Assembly (NCBI GenBank): GCA_022495995.1
Contig: JAFEMH010005392.1
Span: 67,501 to 131,500, forward strand
Source: Adenophora triphylla var. japonica
Lineage: Eukaryota > Streptophyta > Magnoliopsida > Asterales > Campanulaceae
Direction of reading: 5' to 3'
Length of the DNA stretch: 64,000 nucleotides
Position 1 is the stretch's first letter. Every line of letters begins with the position of its first letter. A program made the translations under genes and the position numbers. The notes beneath the pieces were generated by a model that had not been told where the DNA came from, searched no databases, and was given only the letters and a program-made list of their open reading frames with translations. This document shows, piece after piece, positions 1-11,789 of this stretch.

Positions 1-3000
1 TGACTAATCACCAGACGCCTAATCGTCCTGATCCTATACGAGGAGGGATTTTTGCGGACGATATGGGGTTGGGTAAGACTCTTACATTACTTTCCTTAAT
101 TGCTTTGGATAAATACGATGAGGCGAATGTAGAGGAATTAGAAGAAGAGGGTGATGGAGAGAATGAGGTTGTTTCTGGTGTTTCAAAGTCAAAGAGGGGA
201 AAAGGGAGCAAAAGGTCTGGTAATAACTCTCGCAAGAAACTCAAGACTGAGGATTCAGGTCAAGAAACTGGTGTTTTAAAGAAGAAAACTACATTGGTTG
301 TTTGTCCACCATCTGTTTTTTCGAGTTGGATAACTCAGTTAGGAGAACACACTAGATCAGGGAGGCTAAAGGTTTATATGTATTATGGTGAGCGGACACA
401 AGATGCAATGGAGCTGCAGAAGTATGATATAGTTTTGACTACTTATAGCATTTTGGCCCACGAACAACGTTCTACGTGGTCACCAATATCACCTATTAAG
501 AACATAGAGTGGTGGCGTGTAATTTTGGATGAGGCACATATCATTAAAAATTCCAATGCACAACAAAGTCGGGCTGTGAGTAGACTTAATGCTAAGAGAA
601 GGTGGGTAGTTACAGGAACACCAATACAGAATGGTTCGATGGATTTGTTTTCTCTGATGTCCTTTCTGAGGTTTGAGCCATTCTCTATTAAAAGCTATTG
701 GACTAACTTAGTACAACGCCCGCTTTCCCAGGGAAGCGAGAAGGGGCTCTCAAGGCTGCAGGTATAAACATTTGAATCCTGCTTAATGAAAATCCTATTT
801 CAGTTGTCTATTATTAGAGTTCATTCTCTATATGCGCATTTGTTTCTCGCACCATAAGAAGCTTGCTCTGATGCCTTATATCCTGAATTGATACTTGACT
901 CTCTATACACCAGATGTAGTGCAACTTTGTTTTTAATCGTCAGTCAACCACCTGACTTAATACATTTTCCAGCATTGGAAGTAGGAACAAAAGAAGAGTT
1001 ACATTTTTAACATATGTCTTTTTACCATTATACCCAATTGAGGTGGTTTTGCTATTGTGAAACATGTTTTGGATTTGCATTTTTAAAATGTATTTTTTAC
1101 CATTAAACCGCCTCCTTTTTGGCACCTTTAGGGGTCGACCGCCTTTTGGTTTTGTGCCGGGCTGTTGTGCGCCTTTTTGACCCCGCGACGATGTTCTTGG
1201 TTATAGCAAGAGGCGGGAGTTATCCGCCTTTATCAAAAGACATAATATGCGTATGTGTAATGTTAAACTGGGTCATTTTAATTTTAGTTTTAATGTTTTA
1301 ACTTAATACACGTTGTTTTGGGAAAACATGGGAGTAAAGATAGCGTGTGGCGTGCAAGAGAAAGACAGATATCTGTAATTTCTCTCGAGCAATTGAAAGA
1401 AAATAAGTGCAATAAACAACAAATTAGAACGACGACAAGGAAATGCGATAAAAATACGACCAATAGCTTACTTTATTTTAATTTTTAAATGGAGGTTTGC
1501 AATTTTTGTTATGTTTACTAATTTACTTCGTTTCTTCTCTTTACTTTGGGTCTCCTTTTGTTATTTGAATTTTTAATTATCTCTTATGTTCATCTCTAGT
1601 TATGAAATTATACGCTTGAAATTATATATCATAATCACTTATTTTCACGCTTTTATGCGATTACTTGTTTACTAATTTGAACATCAAATCTGTTATTTTT
1701 GTTCCTTAAAAATCTCACTTTTGGGGTTCTAATTATTTTAAGTTGCTTTTACATGTGGAATTGTGATCTTTATTCAATGCAAAATTCTTGTTCATAGCAT
1801 GTTTAAGATTTGTTTAATGTAAGTTACATATATATTATTTTACTATTTTTTTGTTCTATTTTACCGCCTTGCTCGCCTTTCGGCCCCCTTTCAATCGCGC
1901 CTCGCCTTTCACCTTTTCTAGGAACATGTCGCCCGTATCTCGCCTTTTCTAGGAACCTTTCGCCCGCCTCTCGCATTAACAACTATGGACATAATTCGAC
2001 TGACTAAGATTGAGCATAACATAAAAGAAAAGTTGGCAAAATAAGTCCTATGAGAAACTAAAGGAAGATGTCACCAAGTGAGGACACTTATTGGTGGAAT
2101 GAGGAAGTGAGGTCAGCGATAAAGAGAAAGCCAGAATGCTAATAATTATTGGGGACATGTAGGAACAATGAGAACTATGATAAGTATAAAGAAGCTAAAA
2201 AAAGAAGAAGCAAAAATGGCGGTACAAGATGCAAGAACAAAGTTGAATTAGGAACTTTATGCTAGATTGGATACAAAAAATGGATAAGGACACCTGTAGA
2301 CTTGATCATATGAGGGATATGAAGACGCAAGATATTAGGAGGATGAAGTGAAAACGGCATTGAACAAGATGGGATTGAAGAAAAGAGTAGGGTTTGATGG
2401 CATACCTACTGAGGATACCTATTGAGGTTTGGAGGTGTTTTGGTGAGAGAGGAATTGAATGGTTAATAACACTTTCTAACAACATGTGGAGAAGTAACAA
2501 GATGTCATTTGAGTGGAGGAAAAGTACTCTAATTCCTTTCTAAGAACACATGTGATGTCCAAAATTGTGCCAATTGTGGTAGATCAAATTAATGAGCCAT
2601 AATATGAAACTTTGAGACAATATGATTAAACATTGAGACCAAGTGATGGAACAAAGGTAAAGGAGAGATGTGAAGATCTCGAGAACCTAGAAGATCGACT
2701 ATAGAGTCAATCTATCTTATGAGACATATATTAGAGAGCTCACCGGATAAAAAGAAATATTTACATATGATTTTCATTCATTTGGAGAAAGCGTATGATA
2801 AAGCCCCAAGAAGACTACTTTGATGGGTTTAACAAAGAAAGGATTTTTGAGGAAATATATTGACAGCGAGATATTGGGAGAGTTATTATGGTCTTGACAT
2901 ATTGCAGGCCACCTTTATCAGTTGGAATGTCAATTGTGAAGGTGTGGTGAGGATTTCCAACACTTGCGTGTCATTGTTTTCTGAATGCTGAGATCCATTT

Positions 3001-6000
3001 ATCACAGAGATAGTTTTATTGATCGTATAACATGCTCTAGTTTTTCATGAGAATGTCTAGTTTTGGGTATTATGAAGATACTGCTGAGAAGTGTTAAATA
3101 CTCTTCATGCATTATTGATGATTTTTGTGATACTTTCTGAACTTGAGAAAATTAAGCAGCTTGGTTTGTTCAATCTGTTGCTTCTTGAATGTTGTATATT
3201 TTTGTTTTTATGTGGTGCTTATTGTTTAGGTACTAATGGCAACCATGTCTTTGAGGCGAACGAAAGACAAAACTTTAGTTGGATTGCCACCTAAAGGAAT
3301 AGAGACATGCCTTGTGGATCTTTCTACGGAAGAGCGTGAAGTCTATGATCAGATGGAAAGTCAGGCCAAGAGTGTAGTTCTCGACTACATATCGGCTCAT
3401 AGTGTAATGACCAATTACACTACTGTTCTTAGCATAATCTTACGGCTTCGTCAGATATGTACAAATTTGGCCTTGTGTCCTCCAGATCTTAGAGAATCAC
3501 TTCCTTCTAACAACATTGAAGGTAATTTCTCTTTTTCTTTTGATTTAGCCTGATGGGTAAATTGAACCATTAGTCCCTTTCTTTCACCTTTATATGTCGC
3601 TCGTCCCAATATCCAGACCTTTTACATGGTTGGTTAAATATGCAATTTCTACATACTAGTGGTCCCTTGGCTTAACGGGCTGATTAGGAAATTCTGTGGT
3701 TGATATGCTAGCTGAACAGGGGCTTCTTCCCCTTCTCTGGACTAACTTTCCAGTGATCCTCCATGTTTTGTCTCACCTAATTCATGGAGATAGAATGGGC
3801 AATGTGAAACCCAGAGAGATTAGCTCTTTTGCTCAAAACACTGTGCTTGTGAAATAAATATATATCCTTTGTTTATATCTGTTTCACCTTTACTTTCGCA
3901 AAAAAATGTTAACATGTGCTTTGCACACAATCACTTTTTTTAGGGCAGCCCGGTGCACGAAGCATAAGCATCCCCGGTAGCCAGGGTTCGGGGAAGAGTC
4001 CCCACCACAAGGGTGAAATATAGGCAAGCCTTAGCCTGTATGTATGCAAGAGGCTTTCCAGGACTTGAACCTGTGACCAAGTCCTGGAAGCAGCCTCTTG
4101 CATATATGCAGGGTAAGGCTTGCCTATATTTCACCCTTGTGGTGGGGACTCTTCCCCGGACCCTCACTACACGGGGATGCTTCGTGCACCGGGCTGCCCT
4201 AAAAAAGGTGATTGTGTGCAAAGCACATGTTAACGAGGATAAAATAGGGAATCATCTGGAAAGTTGTGAAGGGCCTCCAAGTCCCTTACAGTTAAGGGTG
4301 AAAATTTGATTAGCTTTGGTGATAATGTTACATCAAAATTGATTTTCTTCGGAACTGGATTGGTGGATGATTATAAATGCTGTAGTTTTAGTTTCTTGGC
4401 TTTCTTATATCGCTGCATCATGAGCTTTCTTATATCACTAGCTCAGTTCCTCAATTCCAAGTGTCAAAATGAGTTTTCGGTTGCATTAATCTGTTTAAGG
4501 GTCAATGCAACAAACTTTTGTTGCACATATTACACTCGAGGCCATAATAGATTTTGTGCAGCTGGATTTTAGTCATGAGCATTCATATTCTATTCTTTCT
4601 TCATTTCTGAGTGTTATCCTATACTCCTATGACTCGAACAAATATTTGACCGTCTATATTGGATAGCTAACTAGGTTTCTGTCCAATTGATTTACAAAAC
4701 AAGAGGATAAGAAAGCAGGGGATAAGCCATTCATTGGAGATTTACAAAAAAGATAAAGAAAAGGTGGAAAATATAGACAGAAGCAGATGAGAAATACTCA
4801 CTCCGTCCCATAATGATAGTCCCAAATGAAGGGACGCAAAAGGAAAGGCAAGGGTAGTCGTAGAGGTAGATAGAGTTTTCATGAAAGATTTAACTGATAA
4901 AAGAAAGCGTTAGACTTGACTTCTCTTACAGATTTCTTTACTTCTTTACTATGTTGTGAATTTGGTGGTACCCCGTTGCAATCTAGACAAGAAATCAACA
5001 CACCCACAAGCACAATAATGGAAGAAACACACACACAAGAACACAAGAGTTGTTTACCCGGTTCATTCAACACATGAACTACGTCCGGGGGCAATTGCCA
5101 AGCCAATATGTTATTAGACACCTTCTAATATGTTGCTACAATGAGTTCTAGGTCGTAACTATGCTTATATAGTAATACAAGGAAGCCCTAAATCTAATTT
5201 AAGAAGAGTTCTTATCAAAATAGGAAACAAAAATCAAATCTGCAGAAAATCCCCCCGGCACGAGCGCAGTCGCGCAGCACACCCAGCGCGGTCGCGCACG
5301 AATGAATTCCGCCAAGCCTTAAGTTACGTCCCGAGTGCGCGGTCGCGCGCACCATCACTGCTGCGGCGCGCAAGTCCCCAGAAACTTGCTCCGTTTTGAA
5401 CTCCTCTTTGATCTCACCGACTCCTCCGACTTAGACCCCTTTTCTCCTCATAGTTTAGGACTCCAATCCCAACAATCTCCCACCGGAGACTAAACTAATA
5501 AGCATAGAAAACACCCATCAACTCCCACCACGGAGTAAAGACCTTTGAACACATTTCCCCCATATTGGCTTGACACTACCGAGCCTCCTGCTCAAGTACT
5601 AAGGCGAGTTGAAACCAAGCGACGTTTCAACCTCTCCGTGTTAGATGATTCTTGTCTCCCCAAATCAGCTTCTACCTTGATTTCTCCCCGCAAGTCTAAC
5701 TTCGCCTTCTCCCTCCAGACCCACCTTCCTCGCAATGCTTCCCCTTGAAACTTGGACACACCTTGTTTCTTGCATCGTCTGTTTTCGGTTTGAATACGCT
5801 CTCTGTTAGGGCACTTGGACTTCCACACCACGTTGATCAACTTTGTGTCCTTCTCCTCCCCCCCCCAACATACCGTTTCTTGATGTCTCTCCTTTTCACA
5901 CCAATAGGCCGGTTCTTTAGCCTCTTGCACCCACCGGAACGAATGTCGACATTGTAGGTAGAGTACAACATCTTCCCCTTAACCCCATGAGCTACCACCT

Positions 6001-9000
6001 TAGCCCCTTTTGTGACTTCCCAAGACCCACCAATGAAAGACACACCATACCCTTCACTGTCAAGTTGTCCCACAGAAATCACCCTTCTCCTCAAATCCGG
6101 AACATGCATCACGTTGTGTAGTTGTAAAATAGCCTCGTTAGGTGTCTTCATTATCACATCCCCCTTACCTTTGATCTTCAATGGTTGACCATCACCAAGA
6201 TAGATAACCCCAAAATCTCCAGTTTTATACCGCTCCATTGATTCTGCATCCCCACTAGCATGACAATAGGCTCCAGAATCCAACACCCAATCTTCACCCG
6301 ACTGCTCCTCTCCTAGGATTAATACATCTCCCCCATCATCCACCACGTGTGCACCACCATCTTTACCCGGACAGTCATAACTGATATGACCCAATTCGCC
6401 ACAATTGTAGCACTTGACCTTTTTCCCCTTTTTAGGTCCTCCCCTTCCCCTATTTCTCTCCACCCTAAGTGCAGCCCCATCTACGGAAGATTCTCCCCTT
6501 TTCTCTTTCCTTCGCAACTCCTCTTGAAGGATGAGATCTCTAACCTCCGTATACACCAATGCTGTTTTCGACATACTAATCGTTGTGACAGTAACCTCCC
6601 AACTATCAGGCAATGATTTTAGTAGAAAACAAGCTAGCACTTCATCGGAGAAAGTAATATCAACACTTTTCAATTGGTCCACCGTACCTTTGAAAGTGCC
6701 GATATGACTTGCCGCCGTGCGCCCTCTCGACATCTTCGTATTCGCAAACCTATTTATCAAATGCACCTTATTGATATTAGAAGGCTTCTCATACATGTCC
6801 GACGGCCAAGCAACTCCACCGATTGTCTTGGCCTCCATAGCGTTCCGTGCAACTTTCGCTGTTAGGGCACTCCTTACTGCTCCTAACGCCTTCCGATCCA
6901 ACGTCTCCCAATCCCCTTGTGACATGTCTTCGGGCTTCTCCTTCAAGGGTTTATGAAGATCCTTACAATAAAGGTAATCTTCAATCCTTGTCCTCCAGAA
7001 CGTGAAATTCACACCGTTGAATTTCTCGATTGAGTTCTTCATCTGATTGCTTCACCATAATCCCCAAGAACGCGATTCAAAATTAATCAACTAATGAAGA
7101 GATTTTGAATCCTTCGAACCAAAAAGCTCTGATACCAGTTGTTGTGAATTTGGTGGTACCCCGTTGCAATCTAGACAAGAAATCAACACACCCACAAGCA
7201 CAATAATGGAAGAAACACACACACAAGAACACAAGAGTTGTTTACCCGGTTCATTCAACACATGAACTACGTCCGGGGGCAATTGCCAAGCCAATATGTT
7301 ATTAGACACCTTCTAATATGTTGCTACAATGAGTTCTAGGTCGTAACTATGCTTATATAGTAATACAAGGAAGCCCTAAATCTAATTTAAGAAGAGTTCT
7401 TATCAAAATAGGAAACAAAAATCAAATCTGCAGAAAATCCCCCCGGCACGAGCGCGGTCGCGCAGCACACCCAGCGCGGTCGCGCACGAATGGATTCCGC
7501 CAAGCCTTAAGTTCTGTCCAAGTGCGCGGTCGCGCACCATCACCTGCGCGGCCGCGCAAGTCCCCAGAAACTTGCTCCGTTTTGAACTCCTCTTTGATCT
7601 CACCGACTCCTCCGACTTAGACCCCTTTTCTCCTCATAGTTTAGGACTCCAATCCCAACATACTACTCCGTTGAAAATTTGTATGGTTTCATGTCTTCTA
7701 GATTTCTATGATCTCTTACTAAGTATTTTTAGAATTATAGAGAGTGGGAACATAATTGTTAGATGGCCAAGAATTGCCATACAATAAAATTTGTGATGCC
7801 TGGGATAAATTACCACATCTGTCCCATATTAAGTATTGTGCTTTCCTTTTTGGTTCATCCCAAATAAAGTATTGTCTTTCTAATCAAGGAATAGTCCTAG
7901 TGTAATTTTACCATAGTATAAGTAATGTACAAACTAGTAAAGCACATTGCTTAAAAGTTTGGCAAGTCAACTGCGACACTTATTATCGTACAGCGGGAGC
8001 ATTAAATTAATACGACAATGTAAAAAATGATAGATGGATATGCGGCAAAATTAGAAAAGATGGAATTTGTAAAGGACAAATTCATGAGACAGTGAAAGTC
8101 CACCCAGAATAAATTATAAAATGAGAGAAATCACTTGAGATGGTCAGGACAGAGAATATAGACAACTTTGTGCACCTGTTAGCATATTATGTCTGAACTC
8201 TGAAGCTTCCTGATCATTTTCAATGATTATGTTACTCTACCTAAAGACCACATTTTATATGAACAAATGCTTTATGATCCTATAACATACTCCCTTTGAC
8301 CCGAAAAGTTAGTCTCTCTTTATTCATTACTAATTTGAATCAACTTTGAACAATAATTTAGGTTACTTTTAATTATCCTAATAAAAATCTAAAACTTGTT
8401 ATTGATAATATTTATATGTAACCTAAATTATCCTGTTATGTTAAAACATAAATTATTGCTAAAAATTTATCCAAACTAACAACGAAAAAAGTGGCACTAA
8501 CTTTCCGGGACAGAGGGAGTATTATCTCTGAACTCTGAAGCACTCATTAGAATATAATCCCGTACATCTCCTACAATTACTGTTTATATGATCTCTGATT
8601 ACAGTGCTCACCAACTTGTTTCGGAATGTAACATGAACAGATGTATCCAACAACCCGGAATTGCTGAAAAAGTTAATTTCAGTTGTACAAGGCGGGGAAG
8701 ATTTTGACTGTCCAATTTGCATCTCTTCGCCAACTGATATCGTTATCACATGTTGTGCTCACATTTTTTGCCGTTCCTGCATCCTAAAGACTCTAAAACG
8801 CACAAAAGCCTGCTGCCCAATGTGCCGCCACCCGCTTTCAGAGTCCGATCTTTTCTACTCCCCACCAGAAGAAATCGACAATTCTTCATCTTCTTCCTTT
8901 TCCGGCACATCTTCTAAAGTGTCCGCACTTCTAAAGCTTCTCTCAGCAGCAAGGGATCAAAACCCAAAAATAAAATCCGTTATATTTTCTCAGTTTCGAA

Positions 9001-9443
9001 AAATGTTATTGTTTCTTGAAGAACCCTTAAAAGCAGCTGGATTTAAGATACTACGCTTAGATGGGTCTATGAACGCGAAGCGGAGGGCCAATGTGATTAA
9101 AGAATTTGGAGTGCCAGCACCAGATGGTCCCACTATTTTGCTTGCAAGTCTAAAAGCTTCGGGTACTGGTATAAACTTAACTGCTGCTTCAAGGGTGTAC
9201 CTAATGGAGCCATGGTGGAACCCAGCAGCTGAAGAACAGGCAATGGATCGTGTCCATCGGATTGGGCAAAAGGAAGACGTAAAGATTGTACGGATGATTG
9301 CAAGAAATAGTATTGATGAAAGAATATTGGAGTTACAAGAAAAGAAGAAAAAGCTTGCGAGAGATGCCTTTAGTAGGAAGGCTACTTCGAAAGAACGTAA
9401 GGAGATGAATATCGATGATCTTCGGACACTGATGTCCTTGTAG
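1..9443 (+). CDS. SNF2/RING helicase, HLTF/SMARCA3-like (Rad5/Rad16 group), 5' partial, join(<1..761,3230..3521,8641..9443)
   Basis: Three exons join in frame: the first ends at 761 in phase 0 before GT, the second runs 3230..3521, and the third starts at 8641 and shares one split codon with it. About 617 residues are visible; the N-terminus (in this family often a HIRAN domain) lies left of the window. Seen: Walker A loop DDMGLGKT (about residues 19-26), DEAH box (176-179), motif III TGTPIQN (about 204), a C3HC4 RING finger (about 374-413) inserted between the two helicase lobes, and the SNF2 C-terminal lobe with motif VI DRVHRIGQ (about 553-560). The RING-in-SNF2 layout is the hallmark of Rad5/HLTF proteins, which are nuclear DNA translocases and ubiquitin ligases in replication-fork damage tolerance. 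The order and residues fit the plant SMARCA3-like 1 group. No frameshift or stop is seen, so the gene looks functional despite TE-filled introns. Confidence 0.93.
762..3229 (+). other. Intron 1 of the helicase gene
   Basis: It has GT at 762 and AG at 3228-3229, and its phase-0 borders restore an uninterrupted helicase frame. It is AT-rich. The stretch 1110-1330 and the CGCC-rich stretch 1860-1990 match nothing I recognise. A LINE remnant occupies about 1985-2960. Confidence 0.85.
1985..2960 (+). mobile_element. Decayed LINE (non-LTR retrotransposon) reverse transcriptase remnant
   Basis: Broken frames give plant LINE landmarks in the right order: a TYWWNEEVR endonuclease/RT linker (about 2088), LDHMRDMKTQDIRRMK, then a frame containing GFDGIPTE, then IKLMSHNMKL, and finally FIHLEKAYDKAPRR (about 2775), which corresponds to the RT palm motif. 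Every block is interrupted by stops or frameshifts. No poly-A tail or target duplication was found. It lies sense to the host gene and is an old passenger of intron 1. Confidence 0.7.
3908..4234 (+). repeat. Fold-back pair of Au-like SINEs (327-bp near-palindrome)
   Basis: The segment starts and ends with GTTAAC, and its halves are reverse complements around a short loop near 4066-4077. The left half contains, on the minus strand, an RNA polymerase III B-box-like word (GGTTCAAGTCC). It then carries the plant Au-SINE pattern: GAGGCT, AAGGCTTGCCTATATTTCACCC, GGGGACTCTTCCCC and AGCCCGGTGCAC. The right half repeats this in the opposite orientation but lacks the outer head of the tRNA-like region. 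I read it as two SINE copies head to head. Any transcript through intron 2 would form a long hairpin here. Confidence 0.75.
4952..5474 (-). repeat. 3' LTR of the intron copia element
   Basis: 523 bp, TG..CA ends, nearly identical to 7140-7660. The G+C-rich iterated palindrome block lies at about 5257-5375. The purine-rich tract is just inside, at 5475-5486 (read on the minus strand). Confidence 0.92.
5837..7042 (-). CDS. Gag-protease-like polyprotein (401 aa) of the intron copia element
   Basis: An uninterrupted 401-residue frame starting 84 bp downstream of the primer site. The N-terminal part is the copia Gag (starting KNSIEKFNGVNFTFW, resembling Tork/Tnt1 Gag). It is followed by a CCHC zinc knuckle CYNCGELGHISYDC (about residues 213-226), then a retropepsin-like WVLDSGAYCH (about 256-265) and a gag-pre-integrase-like tail reaching HGVKGKMLY. 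It ends where integrase would normally begin. Its intact frame suggests selection or very recent spread. It would make virus-like particles but cannot reverse transcribe on its own. Confidence 0.88.
   Translation of the reverse strand: MKNSIEKFNGVNFTFWRTRIEDYLYCKDLHKPLKEKPEDMSQGDWETLDRKALGAVRSALTAKVARNAMEAKTIGGVAWPSDMYEKPSNINKVHLINRFANTKMSRGRTAASHIGTFKGTVDQLKSVDITFSDEVLACFLLKSLPDSWEVTVTTISMSKTALVYTEVRDLILQEELRRKEKRGESSVDGAALRVERNRGRGGPKKGKKVKCYNCGELGHISYDCPGKDGGAHVVDDGGDVLILGEEQSGEDWVLDSGAYCHASGDAESMERYKTGDFGVIYLGDGQPLKIKGKGDVIMKTPNEAILQLHNVMHVPDLRRRVISVGQLDSEGYGVSFIGGSWEVTKGAKVVAHGVKGKMLYSTYNVDIRSGGCKRLKNRPIGVKRRDIKKRYVGGGRRRTQS
7126..7137 (-). other. Primer binding site (initiator Met tRNA)
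   Basis: On the minus strand the sequence TGGTATCAGAGC starts two bases inside the 5' LTR. This is the classic copia primer site. Confidence 0.9.
7140..7660 (-). repeat. 5' LTR of the intron copia element
   Basis: 521 bp. On the minus strand a TATATAAG box is at 7352-7359. Upstream of it (7445-7560) is a cluster of GCGCGGTCGCGC-type words, including the arm-paired GTGCGCG-GT-CGCGCAC. Confidence 0.92.
8290..8519. mobile_element. Stowaway-type MITE (230 bp)
   Basis: Terminal inverted repeats CTCCCTTTGACCCG...and CGGGACAGAGGGAG, each flanked by TA. AT-rich interior, no coding capacity. It ends 121 bp before the last intron-exon junction. Confidence 0.85.
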
Positions 9444-10606
9444 GCTGTTGTTCTTGGTTTTCTGTTGTTCTGCACCGTACAGGTATCTTCTTATGTTAAA
9501 ATTTTCTGTACTGGGATCTGGATTTTGTACTCTTTTTGTTGGATCTTTAGTCACCCGTGCTTAATGTATGTGGTGTTTTTAATATGAAGTCTGTCTCTGG
9601 ATGTTTATATTGTGTGCTGAATTATACTCCCTCCATCCCAATGCCGTATTTGATTTTCGACTTTTTAAAAGAAACGTGCTTTACTAGCTTGTGCATTACT
9701 CGCGGTTAAACTGTACCAAGTTTATTTTCTTATTATTTAGAAATGTGATATTTAATTTGGGGCGGATAAAAAAAAAGGAAATTATAACATTCATTATTTA
9801 TTATTATTATGGTTATCGAACAGTTTGATGATTCAAACATGACGTTTGATTTGAATTGGGCGGTGGCATTTAAAATATACTCCCTTTATTTCAGATTTAT
9901 TTTATTTTTCGTCAGTTTTACTAGATTACAAAAAATAATAAATTTTTTATAATTTTATATTGATTGTGATTCACTTGTCATATTCACAATAACTAAGGAA
10001 TAATAGGCCTCGATTGTTTTTCATTTTCAACTCTTATTCAGATTTAACACAATTCAGACTTGTTTTTTTTTCTCCATTCAAATTTGGATCTCTTATTCTT
10101 CACTTAATTTTCAAATGTAAAACTATTAATTATTTGCCTTTTAATTGATTTTTTTTTCATTTGTATCTCTTCTGTAAACTCGTAATTTTAAAAATACCCA
10201 ACTCATACACTAGATCAATAATCGTTCATCACATCTCTCAACTCCACTAAGTGTCATAAGTTCATAACTCTAATTTCAGATGCGAATTAAAATGAATATT
10301 CAAACAGATTGAATATTCATAAATCAGTATTCAAATGCTACATCTTATCAGTTCAGCCAAATTCAAACGTGTAATCATATTTCAACATTTAACAATTGAA
10401 AAAATCAAATGTCACCTCATTCTCTCTATTATTTTACTTTTCATACTTACAAATCATCCTCCACTCATTCTCTTCCTCTTATTATACTATTATTCCTTAT
10501 TTATTGTGCTCAAAATTTTATTCTGCATTTACTTGATGAGAGGTATTCAATTTCATTACTTAGGAGTATGTGTGTGCTCAGCCAACTGATATTTTTTAAC
10601 CGAATA
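9444..10606. other. AT-rich spacer downstream of the helicase gene
   Basis: It holds the helicase 3' UTR and then AT-rich DNA. Single MITE-end-like words (CTCCCTCCATCCC at about 9627, CTCCCTTTATTTC at about 9881) have no convincing partners. No gene is seen. Confidence 0.5.
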
Positions 10607-11200
10607 CTCCCTCCGTCCCACGTAATTGCAAACTTATTTCCATTTTGATCTGTCCCACGTGAATGCAAACTGCTCAAAAAGAAAATAAATTTATTATTTT
10701 ATATTCACCCTACCCCACCCACTCATTCTCTCTTTTCATTTTCCACCATACAATTTATTCAACCAACCTACTATTAACTCCACTCATTCTCTCTCTTCAT
10801 TTCCTACCACACATTTTCATTATCTTAATAATACTACCTCCGTCCCAATCTAAATGTCCAAAAATGAGTCCGGCGCGGGAATTAAGGAAAGTGAGGTAGG
10901 AAAGAGAAAAAGTGAGGTAGGAAAGAGAAAAAGTTTAAATGTTGTGAGTATGAAAAATTAAATAGGAGAGAGAATGAGTGGGAGGAATAGTTAGGAGAGA
11001 GAATGTTGTGAGTGTAAAAGTAAAGTTGGAGAGAGAATGAGTGGGTTGAATAGTGAAAAAAACTTTCCTTTTTTGGAAATGGGACATTTTCAATGGGACG
11101 CCCAAAAAGGAAAGTTTGGACATTTAGATTGGGACGGAGGGAGTATTTCTTAATTATTGTGCCCGAAAAAATGGTTCACAATGACGTGGGACGGAGGGAG
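10607..11200. mobile_element. Outer Stowaway-like MITE, split by another MITE
   Basis: Ends are CTCCCTCCGTCCCACGT and ACGTGGGACGGAGGGAG with TA on both sides (10605-10606, 11201-11202). Removing the inner element leaves a MITE of about 280 bp. Confidence 0.85.
10834..11143. mobile_element. Inner Stowaway MITE nested in the outer one
   Basis: Terminal repeats C-T-A-C-CTCCGTCCCAATC and GATTGGGACGGAGGGAG, extending inward through AAATGTCC/GGACATTT, with TA duplications at 10832-10833 and 11144-11145. The subterminal words GGGACGCCCAAAA and AAGGAAAGT resemble the right end of the mariner-like element at 40178-43538. Confidence 0.85.
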
Positions 11201-11202
11201 TA

Positions 11203-11784
11203 CTTCTTATATACTATCGTCTTCAACTTGCTAATATTTTCAAGTAATGCATTTTTCTTGATTATATATATATATGGTGTTCCTCTCATAATTGATATCT
11301 CAGACTCAAAGTCATACATATATTATTTGTATTACATTAAAATTGTTTCATTATTTAAAAATACGACATTTATCTATTTTGTGATGAATTAAAAAGAAAA
11401 TTTAAACATTTATTATGAAAGAAAAATTGATACACAATTTTCTAATAGAGAAAAGATATTAAATAATCTCATCAAATTATTTTAGAAAAATCAAAATAAT
11501 TTTTTACTATATTTTTGTAACTACGACTCTTTCTTGAATATAAAAACAAATAAAAAAGTATGATAATTTTTTGGATAAATTAAGTAAATTGATTTTAATT
11601 AACTCAAGGTAAAACTTAAAAGTAATTCCGGACACACCCCTAAAGGAAATAATAATATACTCCCACCCATCGTTCTACTTAAAATTATACTCTTTGTATT
11701 TTGGTTGTTCCAATTAAAATTATACTTTTTCAAAATGAAAATTTTTAATACTTTTTTATTTAATGAAATTCACTTGAATACTAA
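11203..11784. other. AT-rich spacer
   Basis: No gene is seen. One half-MITE-like word lies near 11660. Confidence 0.4.
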
Positions 11785-11789
11785 CTAAC

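Larger units (their letters stand above)
4947..7665 (-). mobile_element. Complete non-autonomous Ty1/copia (Tork-like) element with TSD TACTA
   Basis: Two LTRs (4952-5474 and 7140-7660) begin TGTTG and end AACA. They are flanked by the identical 5-bp duplication TACTA at 4947-4951 and 7661-7665. The primer binding site (7126-7137, matching the initiator Met tRNA end) lies beside the right LTR and the purine tract beside the left LTR, so the element reads on the minus strand, antisense to the host gene. The internal part is only 1.67 kb: gag plus a protease-like start, with no integrase, RT or RNase H. It must have been mobilised in trans. The LTRs differ at only a few places, so the insertion looks recent. 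Confidence 0.93.
3522..8640 (+). other. Intron 2 of the helicase gene (5.1 kb, TE-rich)
   Basis: GT at 3522 and AG at 8639-8640 rejoin the frame through a split Asp codon. It contains the fold-back SINE pair, the gag-only copia element and a Stowaway MITE. The remaining sequence (3522-3907, 4235-4946, 7666-8289) is AT-rich, with isolated MITE-end-like words near 4800 and 7815 but no complete element. Confidence 0.88.

Noticed and set aside
3909..4309. Overlapping frames of about 90 residues on both strands
   Set aside because: They are products of the fold-back SINE palindrome, which mirrors any frame onto the other strand.
4797..4870. MITE beginning CTCACTCCGTCCCATAATG
   Set aside because: Only one end is found; no matching inverted partner or TA duplication on either side of the copia insertion.
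4879..5121. Identical short frames at 4879-5121 and 7091-7309, and at 12515-12775 and 33666-33926, as duplicated small genes
   Set aside because: They are the paired LTRs of two copia elements, not genes.
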